A stretch of 64,000 nt of DNA from VGSZ01 sp044349155 (GTDB lineage: Bacteria > Myxococcota > UBA727 > VGSZ01), in contig JBIKRQ010000001.1 in the NCBI GenBank assembly GCA_044349155.1, forward strand, positions 12,412 to 76,411. The letters are read 5' to 3'. Below the pieces are notes generated by a model, which saw only the letters and a list, made by a program, of their open reading frames with translations, did no database searches and was not told where the DNA came from. Each line of letters opens with the position of its first letter. Positions within the stretch are counted from its first letter, which is position 1. Position numbers and translations under genes: made by a program. Of the stretch, positions 10,386 through 18,163 are shown piece by piece.

Positions 10386-11413
10386 GTGCCGCTCCTGTTG
10401 CGTGCTGCGGCGGTGATGAAGCTGCCGCGGTACCGGCGCTTGCCCGGCAATGCAGCAGTGCTGTGGTTGGAGAACATCGACGGTGGCGGAACGACGAAGC
10501 CGTCGGACGCGGCCTTGCCAAACGCAAGCAGGCCGATGTGCAGGCCGAGAAAATTGTTGGCGTTCGCGCCCGCGGGCAGCGTGCCACTCAGGCTGTCGGT
10601 GGAGGCGATCTCCGACGCAGCGACGACGCCGTCGCCGTTGATGTCGTACCAGCGCTCCACCTGCAGGTCGGCGATGTTCTCGGCGATGATGGCGCTCGCT
10701 CCACCGTTGACCGAACGTCGCAACGAAGGCGCATCGGTGGTGCCGGCAATCTCGTAGCGAAAGCTGGTGCCAAAGGCGAAGGCGATGGGGTTTATCTCGG
10801 TGAGCACATCCGCGAGGTTCGTGTGCGTCGTGCCGTACTTGCCGTTGTAGGCGGTGACGGCCTGCGCCCCACCAGCGCCCACCGGCAACACGAGGTTGCA
10901 GCTGGCTGCATTCGAGAGATGCCCCGACACATCGATCGACCGTGAGGCACCGATGACGATGAGGCGGTGGCCGTCGATGTCGGAACTCGAGCACCCCGTG
11001 AGTCCGATCGGACACACAGCGGGGCTGCCACGAAACGCAACGCTCGACGTGACGCCAGCGGTGCCGGTGATGCCCACGCTGCCACCGCAGACGGACTCGT
11101 CACGCTTGAAGAGTGTGAAGGCATCGGAGCCATCAAGGCCGTCGGCCTCCTCGACGATCACCAGGTCGCCGCTTTGCGACAGCTCGCCGCCGATGCCCTG
11201 ACTGTCGCGCAAGATCGCGTGGCTCGCTTGCCGCAAGCGCACCTGCGCATCCGACACGTTCGTCTCTGAACTCAGCCGCGTGACCATCATGACGACGAGC
11301 GATGTGAGTGCCGCTATCAAGATGAGCGCGATGGTTTGGCTGACCATCACCTCGAGCAGCGTCATGCCGCGCGCTGTCGATCGGCGCTCAGCGAATGGTT
11401 TGCACGATGACAT
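10382..11413 (-). CDS. PilW-like minor pilin
   Basis: It has 343 residues from the ATG at 11413. After a 16-residue leader ending in Gly comes MTLLEVMVSQTIALILIAAL, a class III prepilin signal with Glu at +5, cleaved and methylated by a PilD-type peptidase. The following helix (SLVVMMVTRLSSETNVSDA) and the moderately long beta-rich C-terminus fit PilW. The start lies inside the end of pilV (26-base overlap) with GGGAG upstream, and the stop overlaps the pilX start by four bases, so the three are coupled. Longer frames upstream (to 11524) lie within pilV and are not needed. Confidence 0.8.
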   Translation of the reverse strand: MSSCKPFAERRSTARGMTLLEVMVSQTIALILIAALTSLVVMMVTRLSSETNVSDAQVRLRQASHAILRDSQGIGGELSQSGDLVIVEEADGLDGSDAFTLFKRDESVCGGSVGITGTAGVTSSVAFRGSPAVCPIGLTGCSSSDIDGHRLIVIGASRSIDVSGHLSNAASCNLVLPVGAGGAQAVTAYNGKYGTTHTNLADVLTEINPIAFAFGTSFRYEIAGTTDAPSLRRSVNGGASAIIAENIADLQVERWYDINGDGVVAASEIASTDSLSGTLPAGANANNFLGLHIGLLAFGKAASDGFVVPPPSMFSNHSTAALPGKRRYRGSFITAAARNRSGT

Positions 11414-11852
11414 GGCGGCTCCCGTTGAGGACTGGGTAGAGCACGACGACGCGGATGTTCTTGAGGTCGGCCGAGGGGCTGCCGTCGGTGACGCGCCAAC
11501 ACAGGTCGTACACGCCGGCAGCATCGGGGTCGCCGAGCTCGTTGACGCGAAAGTGCTGTGGGCCAGTGGTCATCGTGCACAGCGCGTCGGCGGCAGTGCC
11601 GGCACCTGCGGCGCTGGCGGTGTTGGCGTCGAGGGTGGTGGAGTTCCTGGGGATCGCCGCCAACAACTCCATGCGCTGCTGCGCAATGCTGAAGGCGATC
11701 CACTCGTGCTTCGCGCTGGCCTGGTTCACGACGCTGTCGTGAAAGGCGACAACGGCGGTGCCAACGACGAGGCCACTCAACGCGAGGGCCACCATCACTT
11801 CCACCAGCGAGAACCCGCGACCGCGACGTCGAAACAGACTTCGGTGGTGCAT
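11388..11852 (-). CDS. PilV-like minor pilin
   Basis: It has 154 residues. A basic leader (FRRRGRG) ends in Gly before FSLVEVMVALALSGLVVGTA, a textbook type IV prepilin cleavage and N-terminal helix with Glu at +5. Size and order match PilV of the minor-pilin group that primes pilus assembly. The start is one base after the fimU stop, with GGGAG upstream, and the end overlaps pilW. Four Cys-containing positions in the C-terminal half could form disulfides. Confidence 0.8.
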   Translation of the reverse strand: MHHRSLFRRRGRGFSLVEVMVALALSGLVVGTAVVAFHDSVVNQASAKHEWIAFSIAQQRMELLAAIPRNSTTLDANTASAAGAGTAADALCTMTTGPQHFRVNELGDPDAAGVYDLCWRVTDGSPSADLKNIRVVVLYPVLNGSRHVIVQTIR

Positions 11853-11853
11853 C

Positions 11854-12432
11854 TCAGCTCCCGCGCTTCAGGTCGATGGTGCCGAGTGCGGCGCGCACGC
11901 GGAGGTGGTAGGTGTCGTCGCCAGCCGTGAAGACGATGTCGGCGTCGCTCGACGCGAGGCTGCCCGCCGGACACGCCGTTGGTTCGCCGCCGCCCGCGAG
12001 GTGGTGGTAGCCGTCGCTCGACGCACAAAACCGCAGCACCGCCAACGGTCCCGCGGGGGTGCTGCTCAAGACCGTGCCCGCAGCGTCGAGCAGGTCGAGG
12101 CGCACGAACTTGCCGTTGCCCTGAATGAAGATGTCGCGCGCGGGCGTGAAGCTGTCGATCACCTTGCGAACGACTTCGGCTGGCGCTGTGGCGGGCGAGA
12201 AGGTGGCTGTGCCGAGGGTGACGTGGTCGGGCAGCACCTGCAGCTGCACCGGTGCGTTCTCACGCTGGCTCAGGCCTCGTGCTGCGGTGGTGGCGGCGAG
12301 GGCCGAGCGGGCTGCCTCGGCGGCGCGGTACTGGCGCGCCATCGATGTCAGATTGGGCACGGCGATCGTCGCCAAAATTCCGACGATCGCCACCACGATC
12401 ATCAGCTCCAACAACGTCATCGCGCGCATCAT
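11854..12432 (-). CDS. FimU/GspH-like minor pseudopilin
   Basis: It has 192 residues from the ATG at 12432 (12429 is also possible). The short leader MMRA precedes MTLLELMIVVAIVGILATIA, a type IV prepilin helix with Glu at +5 and Pro near +22. The globular part contains a GspH/FimU-like beta domain, with two cysteines (FCASSD and TACPAG) that may pair. It heads the fimU-pilV-pilW-pilX order seen in Pseudomonas and Myxococcus minor pilin clusters. Longer frames reach 12492 but add no plausible leader. tyrS ends 88 bases upstream on the same strand. Confidence 0.75.
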   Translation of the reverse strand: MMRAMTLLELMIVVAIVGILATIAVPNLTSMARQYRAAEAARSALAATTAARGLSQRENAPVQLQVLPDHVTLGTATFSPATAPAEVVRKVIDSFTPARDIFIQGNGKFVRLDLLDAAGTVLSSTPAGPLAVLRFCASSDGYHHLAGGGEPTACPAGSLASSDADIVFTAGDDTYHLRVRAALGTIDLKRGS

Positions 12433-12520
12433 CAGCTGACGCTGACAGGTCCGTTGTCGACACCGCGACTGATCCGTTGTGCTGTGGCTCACAACGTCTC
12501 GAAAAGCGGTGAGGTTTGCC

Positions 12521-13750
12521 TCACTTCACGGTGATGCGTGCCCATTTCGTCTTGCCGGCGCGCACTGCGTGGGTGCCGAGGGCGAGTTCGAACTTCACGT
12601 CCGACACCTTCTCGCCGTTCACGTTCAGGCCGCCCTGCGTGATCAACGCGCGCGCTTTCGACTTGCTCTCCAGCAGACCGGTGTCGGTGAGCGCATCCAC
12701 AACAGCGACGGCCGCACTGGTTTCGAGCGTGTAGCTCGGCGCGTCGTCGGGGATGGCGCCCTTGTTCTCCTTCGAGAACAGCCGCAGGAAGTCGGCCACC
12801 GCCTGGTCGCCTGCTTCTTTGCCGTGAAAGCGCGTGACGATTTCGCGCGCGAGCTCGACCTTGGCGTCGCGTGGATGGCCTGCCTTGAGGGCCGCGATCT
12901 CGTCGTCGGTCTTTGCCGACAGCAGCGTGTACATGCGCCACATGTGGGCATCACACACGCTCATCACCTTGCCGAACTGCATCTGCGGCTCGTCGAACAC
13001 GGCGATGGTGTTGCCGAGGGACTTCGACATCTTGGGGCCAACGACGACGCCGTTTTCTTCGCGCGCGTCAGTCCCCTCGAGGATCGGCAGCGTCATGATG
13101 CACTGCGGTTCCTGCCCGTAGCTGCGCATGAGGTCGCGGCCGACGAGGAGGTTGAACTTTTGGTCGGTGCCACCGAGCTCGACGTCGGCCTTGAGCGCGA
13201 CAGAGTCGTAGCCCTGCGCGAGCGGGTACAAAAGCTCGTGGAGCGAGATGGGGCGGCCTTCGCTCAAGCGCTTGCTGAAGTCGTCGCGCTCGATCATGCG
13301 CGCCACCGAGTACTTGCCGGCGAGGCGAATGACGTCGTCGAAGCTCATCTGCCCGAGCCACTCGGAGTTGAAGCGGATGACGGTCTTGCGCTCGTCGAGG
13401 ATCTTGAAGACCTGCCGCTTGTAGGTGGCGGCGTTCTGCACGATTTCGTCTTCGGTCAGCGGCGGACGCGTGCTGTTTTTGCCCGTGGGGTCGCCGATGC
13501 GCGCGGTGAAGTCGCCGATGAGAAACACCACCGTGTGGCCGAGCTCTTGAAACTGGCGCAGCTTGTTGATGACGACGGTGTGGCCCAGATGCAGGTCGGG
13601 CGAGGTTGGGTCGGCACCGAGCTTGATGATGAGCGGCTTGTCTTTGGCACGGCTCTCGGTGAGCTTCTTTTTCAGCTCGGCCACCACTTCGACGTCGACA
13701 CAACCACGAGAGAGGATGGCCAACTGTTCTTCGACGGGCGCAAACGGCAT
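12521..13750 (-). CDS. tyrS: Tyrosyl-tRNA synthetase
   Basis: TyrRS charges tRNA-Tyr with tyrosine in the cytosol. The 409-residue protein has the class I HIGH-type motif HLGH (54-57), the GDFTARIGDPTG block, QGYDS (179-183) for tyrosine binding, GGTDQKFN, and KMSKS (240-244). The last 65 residues form an S4-like RNA-binding domain (ALITQGGLNVNGEKV). The sequence fits the type-2 TyrRS common in Gram-negative bacteria. The start at 13750 has GAGG six bases upstream. It lies 103 bases after the 5-formyl-THF cyclo-ligase gene on the same strand. The frame continues far upstream, but that part is the shadow of the cyclo-ligase. Confidence 0.95.
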   Translation of the reverse strand: MPFAPVEEQLAILSRGCVDVEVVAELKKKLTESRAKDKPLIIKLGADPTSPDLHLGHTVVINKLRQFQELGHTVVFLIGDFTARIGDPTGKNSTRPPLTEDEIVQNAATYKRQVFKILDERKTVIRFNSEWLGQMSFDDVIRLAGKYSVARMIERDDFSKRLSEGRPISLHELLYPLAQGYDSVALKADVELGGTDQKFNLLVGRDLMRSYGQEPQCIMTLPILEGTDAREENGVVVGPKMSKSLGNTIAVFDEPQMQFGKVMSVCDAHMWRMYTLLSAKTDDEIAALKAGHPRDAKVELAREIVTRFHGKEAGDQAVADFLRLFSKENKGAIPDDAPSYTLETSAAVAVVDALTDTGLLESKSKARALITQGGLNVNGEKVSDVKFELALGTHAVRAGKTKWARITVK

Positions 13751-13853
13751 CTCAAACCTCGACTCAAGCCGACAACCAGGCAGGCCACGCAGCACACGCG
13801 TGACGACGCACGGCGTTAGCGCCCCGGATCGCAGTTGTCGACGCTGCGTGTGG

Positions 13854-14453
13854 TTAGCCGGTGTGCAGCAGGCCCGCTGCCGGCGAACACAGCCAGTGCA
13901 GGCGCACGTCGTGGGGCTCGCGGGGGACGCGCGGCCACCACTGCTCGTCGCCCAGCACGCCGACGACGCGCTCGAGGTCGACGCCCAACAGGGCGCGGTC
14001 GTAAAAGCCGCGGCCGTAGCCGAGGCGGGAGCCGTCGACGCTGAAGAGCACGCCGGGGACCACCACCAGCGCGCACGCCGACAACGCAATCGTTGGTGAC
14101 GACGACGACGGCGTGGGAATGCCGAAGCGGTCGAGGGGCAAGCCGTGGATGTCGCCGTCGACGACGTGAAACACGAGTTCGTCGCCGTGGATGCGCGGGA
14201 CGGCCACCGCACAGCCTGCTGAGCGCGCCGCACGCTCGAGGGGACGCACGTCGAGTTCGTCGGCGCGCGAGGCAAACAGGGCGATCGTCGTCGAGGTCGT
14301 GACCGCTGTCGGCCACAACGACGAACGCACCAGATGCTGCGCGACCTGGTGGCCCGCGTCGATGAACGTCGAAGGTGCGAGGGCCGCACGTGCAGCGCGT
14401 TGATCGCGGCGCAGGCGCTGCTTCTCGGCGCTGACGTCGTCGTGCGCGGACAT
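13854..14453 (-). CDS. 5-formyltetrahydrofolate cyclo-ligase
   Basis: The enzyme uses ATP to convert 5-formyl-THF to 5,10-methenyl-THF. In its 199 residues I see the N-terminal basic helix EKQRLRRDQRAARAAL, the phosphate-binding block VVVPGVLFSVDG (130-141) followed by RLGYGRGFYDR (143-153), and the C-terminal PREPHD segment, all typical of the YgfA/MTHFS family. The ATG at 14453 directly abuts the stop of the adenosyltransferase gene, so the two are probably cotranscribed. It is a cytosolic housekeeping enzyme. Confidence 0.9.
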   Translation of the reverse strand: MSAHDDVSAEKQRLRRDQRAARAALAPSTFIDAGHQVAQHLVRSSLWPTAVTTSTTIALFASRADELDVRPLERAARSAGCAVAVPRIHGDELVFHVVDGDIHGLPLDRFGIPTPSSSSPTIALSACALVVVPGVLFSVDGSRLGYGRGFYDRALLGVDLERVVGVLGDEQWWPRVPREPHDVRLHWLCSPAAGLLHTG

Positions 14454-15023
14454 TCAGTGCTTCTTCTTGGCCTGCCACGGCACATCGCCATGGCCGTTGC
14501 TGTGCGCCGACAAGCGCGCCCAGGCGAACAGCACGTCGGAGAGGCGGTTGATGTACGTGATCGCCAGCGGTCGCACCGGCGTGTGCCGCGCCAGCGTGAC
14601 GAGCTCGCGCTCGGCTCGACGCACCACCGTGCGCGCCAGGTGCAAGCGCGCGGCAGCATCGCCACCGGTGGGCAGCACGAACGTGGTGAGCGGCGGCACG
14701 CGGGCCGTGGCGTCGTCGATGGCGGCTTCGAGCTCGGCGATGCGCGCTGCATCGATGCGGCTGTCGAGGCGTTCGGCGAGGGCACCATCTTTGTTGGGCG
14801 GGGTGGCGAGTTCGGCACCGAGGTCGAACAGGTCGCTCATCACGTGCACCAACGGCTCCCGCAACATCGGCGGCAGGTCGGTGGCGGCGTGGGCGAGACC
14901 AATGGTGGCGTTGGCCTCGTCGACGGTGCCGTAGGCCGACACACGCTCGTGGTCTTTGCCAACGCGTTCGCCACCAAACAGGGCCGTGCCGCCGTCGTCG
15001 CCAGTGCGGGTGTAGAGCTTCAT
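14454..15023 (-). CDS. Cob(I)yrinic acid a,c-diamide adenosyltransferase, PduO type
   Basis: It transfers the adenosyl group of ATP to cob(I)alamin, giving coenzyme B12. The 189-residue protein starts with the family signature KLYTRTGDDGGTALFGG, the ATP-binding N-terminal segment of PduO-type ATRs, continues with YGTVDEANA, and ends with the helix ARTVVRRAERELVTL and the YINRLSDVLFAWAR block. A GAGGA site precedes the ATG at 15023; a TTG at 15038 is an unlikely alternative. It heads the minus-strand series towards tyrS and the pilins. Confidence 0.92.
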   Translation of the reverse strand: MKLYTRTGDDGGTALFGGERVGKDHERVSAYGTVDEANATIGLAHAATDLPPMLREPLVHVMSDLFDLGAELATPPNKDGALAERLDSRIDAARIAELEAAIDDATARVPPLTTFVLPTGGDAAARLHLARTVVRRAERELVTLARHTPVRPLAITYINRLSDVLFAWARLSAHSNGHGDVPWQAKKKH

Positions 15024-15091
15024 CGAATCCTCGTTCAAAAGAGTGCAGGCATCGCAGACAGCAGTGAGATGTCAGTGGTGCCGTCGACGTC

Positions 15092-15121
15092 TCATCCCGA
15101 ATGGGAGGTCATTCGGGATGA
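15092..15121. repeat. Perfect 12-bp palindromic hairpin
   Basis: TCATCCCGAATG and its exact complement flank a 6-base loop. It lies 16 bases beyond the stop of the lipase-like gene (minus strand) and about 70 bases before the adenosyltransferase start. There is no T-run. It could terminate or stabilise the lipase transcript, or be a REP-like dispersed element, since CATCCCG-type palindromes are common in proteobacteria. Confidence 0.7.
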
Positions 15122-15137
15122 CGCGCGGAGCGGCGGA

Positions 15138-17060
15138 TCACTCGAGGGTGGTGTGTACCGTCGGCACGTCGTCGGTGTGCAGGCTCGTGAAGAACTCCGT
15201 CACGAGTGCTTGCGCGACGGGGTTGTCGAACACGGCGAAGTGGCCGTCGACGGGGTACTGCACGACCGCAGCGGTGAGCGGCGCGTCGTCGTCGGTGCGC
15301 AGGTTGCCGCTCACGGTGGTGTCGCCCACGTCGTCAATACCCAGCAGCGACAGCACTGGCAGCGGTGCTGCAATCGGGCTGGCGAGCGGCACGCTGTACG
15401 AGCCCGCCAGGCCCGCGTGGTTGCGCGGCGGCGTGAACGTGTCGAGCTGCCCCGACGTGACGACGAGGTGCGGCGTATGTCGACCTTCACGATGACGCCA
15501 CAGCGGTCCGTAGTTCAGCGGGTCGGCAGGATCGACGAAGGTCTGCAGCAGCGACGGGATCGGATGGAAGGTGTCGATGACGTCGTCAGACGGCATGAGC
15601 AGTGCGGTCTTCAGCACGTCGGCGATCACAATCGGTTCGGTCTTTTCGATCAAGCTCGGCGCGAGGCCCGCACCAGCACCCGACAACAAGGCACCCGTGA
15701 TGCGGTCTTCGAGGGCCACAAACAACGCGCCGACAATGCCGCCTTGCGAGTGGCCGAAGTAGGAAAGATGCTCGGCGTCGAAGTGGTGTTCGACGTCGTC
15801 AACACCGCGCACGCGCAGCGTCTGCAGGGCGGTGACCTGCTGCACTTTTTCGAGCGCGCTTTGGCGCCAGTTGTCGCGGCCCGCGAAGGGGTTGAAGAAG
15901 TTGAACGTGAGGATTTCTTCCTGGCCTGCGCGGTGGCCCAGACGCGTGCGGTGCAGCGGTTCGCTGATGGCCAACATCGCCGAGCCCGCCGCCGTCACGC
16001 GCACCGCTTCGGAGCCAGCACTTCGGCCGAGGCCACTCTCGAGGTCACCGCCGGTGCCGTGCCCGTAGACCACCGCCGGCCACCCTGCAGCGGGCATGTC
16101 GCCGCGCGGGACGGTGAGCACGAACGGCACGACTTCTTCGCGCTGGATCGCCGGCACACCGTCGTCGTCGAAGACGAAGCCGCCGTTGACGCCGTCTTGC
16201 GTGTCGAACGGTGCTGTGCCCGCTTGAAACGCCGCAATCGTGATGGTGCCGTCGAAGACGAGGTACGACAGGCGCGCATCATCGGCGCGTTGCACGACGT
16301 CGCTGACGGTCGGGACGTAGGCGCGAGCGACGTCGTAGGCCTTCACGAGCCCCGCGGTGCTCTGCTGCGGGGTCACCGATTGCACGAGGGCCACGTCGTA
16401 GATGGCGAGCCCGCTGTCGGTCAGCACCTGGGCCGCGGCGGTGCAGTCGACGTCGCGGTCGAGGGTGGCTGGCAGCGTGCACGACAGCAGCGCGCGCAGG
16501 TCGTCTGACGGGCCGAGGGGCACGCCGTCTGCGCGGTGCACAGTCGACGTCGCCACGAGGGCAAAGCGACCCTGGGGCACAGCGCCGAGCAGCAGGTTCA
16601 CAGCGACGGTCCCGGCGGGCAGAAACGAGGTGCCGTCGGGGTAGTGGCGCCACTCGATGGGGAGGCGGCGGCCGGCAAGCGGGCCATCGAGCTCGACGAC
16701 AAACAGGCCGCTGTCGTCGTTCATGCTGGCGGCGGGTGTGGCGGGCAAAGTGCTTTCGTCCACACCGCCATCGACCTTGAAGTAGAGCGTGGACGACCCT
16801 GCGAAGCCGGGGGCGTGGGCGAAGATCGCGAGGTAGTCCTCGAGGGCGGCGGAGTCGTAGGGGTTGGGGAAGGCGCGGAAGTCGAGGGTGCCGTCGTCTT
16901 TGACGAGGAGGTCGGAGGGGTAGGGCGTGTCGAGGAATGCTGTGCGCTCACCGGTGGGGAGCACGAAGGTGACAGGCGCGCGCTCGGGCTCGGGCTCGGG
17001 GGTGCACGCGATCGCGGGCAGGAGCAGGAACGAAGCGGCAGCAAGCGAGGGGCGCAGCAT
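15138..17060 (-). CDS. Lipase-like alpha/beta-hydrolase lipoprotein
   Basis: It has 640 residues from the ATG at 17060. Signal MLRPSLAAASFLLLPAIAC has a lipobox with Cys19, followed by an acidic Glu-Pro-rich linker. The N-terminal 300 residues (TAFLDTPYPSDLL onward) resemble the non-catalytic N-domain of Pla-1/cef-type extracellular lipases. The hydrolase part has VVYGHGTGGD as oxyanion region, nucleophile elbow GHSQGG (Ser438), a probable acid Asp540 in SGQLDTFTPP and His607 in DGHFAVFD, so a full Ser-Asp-His triad is present. It is likely surface or outer-membrane attached and acts on esters; the substrate is unknown. A longer frame reaches 17126 but lacks a sensible signal. Confidence 0.8.
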   Translation of the reverse strand: MLRPSLAAASFLLLPAIACTPEPEPERAPVTFVLPTGERTAFLDTPYPSDLLVKDDGTLDFRAFPNPYDSAALEDYLAIFAHAPGFAGSSTLYFKVDGGVDESTLPATPAASMNDDSGLFVVELDGPLAGRRLPIEWRHYPDGTSFLPAGTVAVNLLLGAVPQGRFALVATSTVHRADGVPLGPSDDLRALLSCTLPATLDRDVDCTAAAQVLTDSGLAIYDVALVQSVTPQQSTAGLVKAYDVARAYVPTVSDVVQRADDARLSYLVFDGTITIAAFQAGTAPFDTQDGVNGGFVFDDDGVPAIQREEVVPFVLTVPRGDMPAAGWPAVVYGHGTGGDLESGLGRSAGSEAVRVTAAGSAMLAISEPLHRTRLGHRAGQEEILTFNFFNPFAGRDNWRQSALEKVQQVTALQTLRVRGVDDVEHHFDAEHLSYFGHSQGGIVGALFVALEDRITGALLSGAGAGLAPSLIEKTEPIVIADVLKTALLMPSDDVIDTFHPIPSLLQTFVDPADPLNYGPLWRHREGRHTPHLVVTSGQLDTFTPPRNHAGLAGSYSVPLASPIAAPLPVLSLLGIDDVGDTTVSGNLRTDDDAPLTAAVVQYPVDGHFAVFDNPVAQALVTEFFTSLHTDDVPTVHTTLE

Positions 17061-17130
17061 GCGGGGGATGATGGCAGAGCCACGGCACGACGCCAGCCGC
17101 ACAAAACGCAGGTGCCGACGCAACAAACGC

Positions 17131-17158
17131 TGGACAAGCCCAACAGGTTTGCTAAGAG
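17131..17158 (+). promoter_or_regulatory. Candidate sigma-70 promoter of tRNA-Val
   Basis: TGGACA (17131-17136) and TAAGAG (17153-17158) are separated by 16 bases and placed to start transcription a few bases before the tRNA at 17173. The -10 match is moderate. Confidence 0.35.
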
Positions 17159-17172
17159 CACGTCCAGACTTC

Positions 17173-17247
17173 GGGCTCGTAACTCAGCGGTAGAGTATTA
17201 CCTTCACACGGTAGGAGTCACAGGTTCGAATCCTGTCGGGCCCACCA
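17173..17247 (+). tRNA. tRNA-Val (anticodon CAC)
   Basis: The 75 bases fold as a cloverleaf: acceptor GGGCTCG pairs with CGGGCCC (one G-T wobble), the anticodon arm TTACC-TTCACAC-GGTAG places CAC at the anticodon, and the T arm is ACAGG-TTCGAAT-CCTGT. The 3' CCA is encoded. It reads GTG codons. Confidence 0.97.
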
Positions 17248-17257
17248 AGTCGGCAAG

Positions 17258-17284
17258 AACCCAGCGGCAACGCTGGGTTTTTTG
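17258..17284 (+). terminator. Rho-independent terminator after tRNA-Val
   Basis: AACCCAGCG, loop GCAA, CGCTGGGTT, then a T-run: a perfect 9-bp stem followed by Ts, ten bases after the tRNA CCA end. It separates the tRNA from the following exoprotein operon. Confidence 0.9.
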
Positions 17285-17342
17285 TTGCCACCACGTCTAC
17301 GTGAGCGGCTTTCACGATACGGCAGGTGGGCAGTCAACAGAG

Positions 17343-17371
17343 TTGCGGTGCCTGATCGCGGGTGCTATCGA
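17343..17371 (+). promoter_or_regulatory. Candidate promoter of the exoprotein operon
   Basis: TTGCGG (17343-17348) and TATCGA (17366-17371) are 17 bases apart. The ATG at 17378 lies only six bases after the -10, so transcription would begin at or near the start codon, giving a leaderless message; no ribosome binding site is seen there. This is a pattern match only. Confidence 0.35.
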
Positions 17372-17377
17372 CCGAAC

Positions 17378-18163
17378 ATGCTACGGGGGGGCCCAGCACT
17401 CGCGCTTTGTGCGCTCACATTGTTCGGCTGCGACCGGTCGGTTGCGCCCGACCAGCGTCGTGCAGCCGAAAACGTCATTGGCAAGCTGCCCGCACCGATC
17501 CGCGAGCGGTTCGCCACCGCTGCCGGCCGCCGCGAGATGGAGCGCGCCCTCGACGACAAAGCGCTGCTTGTCGCCGAGGCTCGACGACACGAGTTTCACG
17601 AACGTCCAGACATTCGGACGGCCGTGCAAGAACTTGAGAACAAGTTGATTGTGCAAGCGCTGCTCGAACAAGAGCGCGCCACCGTTTCATCGACAGAGCC
17701 AGAACTTCGGGCGTACTACGACGCCCACCGCGCTGACTTTCGCTTGCCCGCGCGGCGTGAAACCTCGCGCATCCTCGTCGCTGACGCTGACCCAACCGCG
17801 GCGCAACAGCGGATCGATGGCTTGAAGAAGCGCCTTGCTGCTGGTGAGCCGTTCGCGGTTGTGGCTGCTGCCGGAGACGGTGCCGAGCGCATCACATCGG
17901 GGCGCCTCGGGCACGTGAACCAAGCGCAGGAGGATCGCGCGCTCGCCGACGCTGTCTTCGCCGCCGAGGTGGGCAAGGTGGTTGGCCCGGTGCGCGTCCG
18001 CGACGGCCAGGCCCTGCTGCTGGTCACCGCCGTGCTGCCGGCGTCTGAGCAAGCTTTCGAGGCCGTCCGCGGCGTCGTCGAGAACAAGCTGCAGCCGACG
18101 CTGCAGCGTCGGTCGTTTGAACGTCTGGTGGAACGTCTGCGGACGGAGGCTGACCGTGAGTGA
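17378..18163 (+). CDS. Parvulin (PpiC-type) lipoprotein 1
   Basis: It has 261 residues from the ATG at 17378. A signal ends in lipobox LFGC (Cys18). Residues about 35-120 form an N-terminal helical SurA/PrsA-like region with a LENKLIVQALLEQERA helix. Residues about 127-225 form a parvulin peptidyl-prolyl isomerase domain: ETSRILVADAD, GEPFAVVAAAGD, GRLGHVNQAQED, FAAEVGKVVGPVRVRDG. Some canonical active-site residues are changed, so it may act more as a chaperone than as an isomerase. It is anchored to a membrane facing the periplasm. Its last eight bases overlap the start of the 9,858-residue protein, which suggests a dedicated foldase for it. A longer open frame begins at 17282 inside the terminator and is rejected. 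Confidence 0.85.
   Translation: MLRGGPALALCALTLFGCDRSVAPDQRRAAENVIGKLPAPIRERFATAAGRREMERALDDKALLVAEARRHEFHERPDIRTAVQELENKLIVQALLEQERATVSSTEPELRAYYDAHRADFRLPARRETSRILVADADPTAAQQRIDGLKKRLAAGEPFAVVAAAGDGAERITSGRLGHVNQAQEDRALADAVFAAEVGKVVGPVRVRDGQALLLVTAVLPASEQAFEAVRGVVENKLQPTLQRRSFERLVERLRTEADRE
18145..18149 (+). promoter_or_regulatory. Ribosome binding site of the giant gene
   Basis: GGAGG lies six bases before the GTG at 18156, inside the 3' end of the parvulin gene. It fixes the GTG as start although the frame is open upstream to 17982. Confidence 0.7.

Noticed and set aside
10386..11015. N-terminal extension of pilX
   Set aside because: It runs through pilW in another frame and would bury the PilX membrane helix.
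14334..16508. 724-codon plus-strand frame
   Set aside because: Antisense to the adenosyltransferase and lipase genes; typical high-GC artefact.
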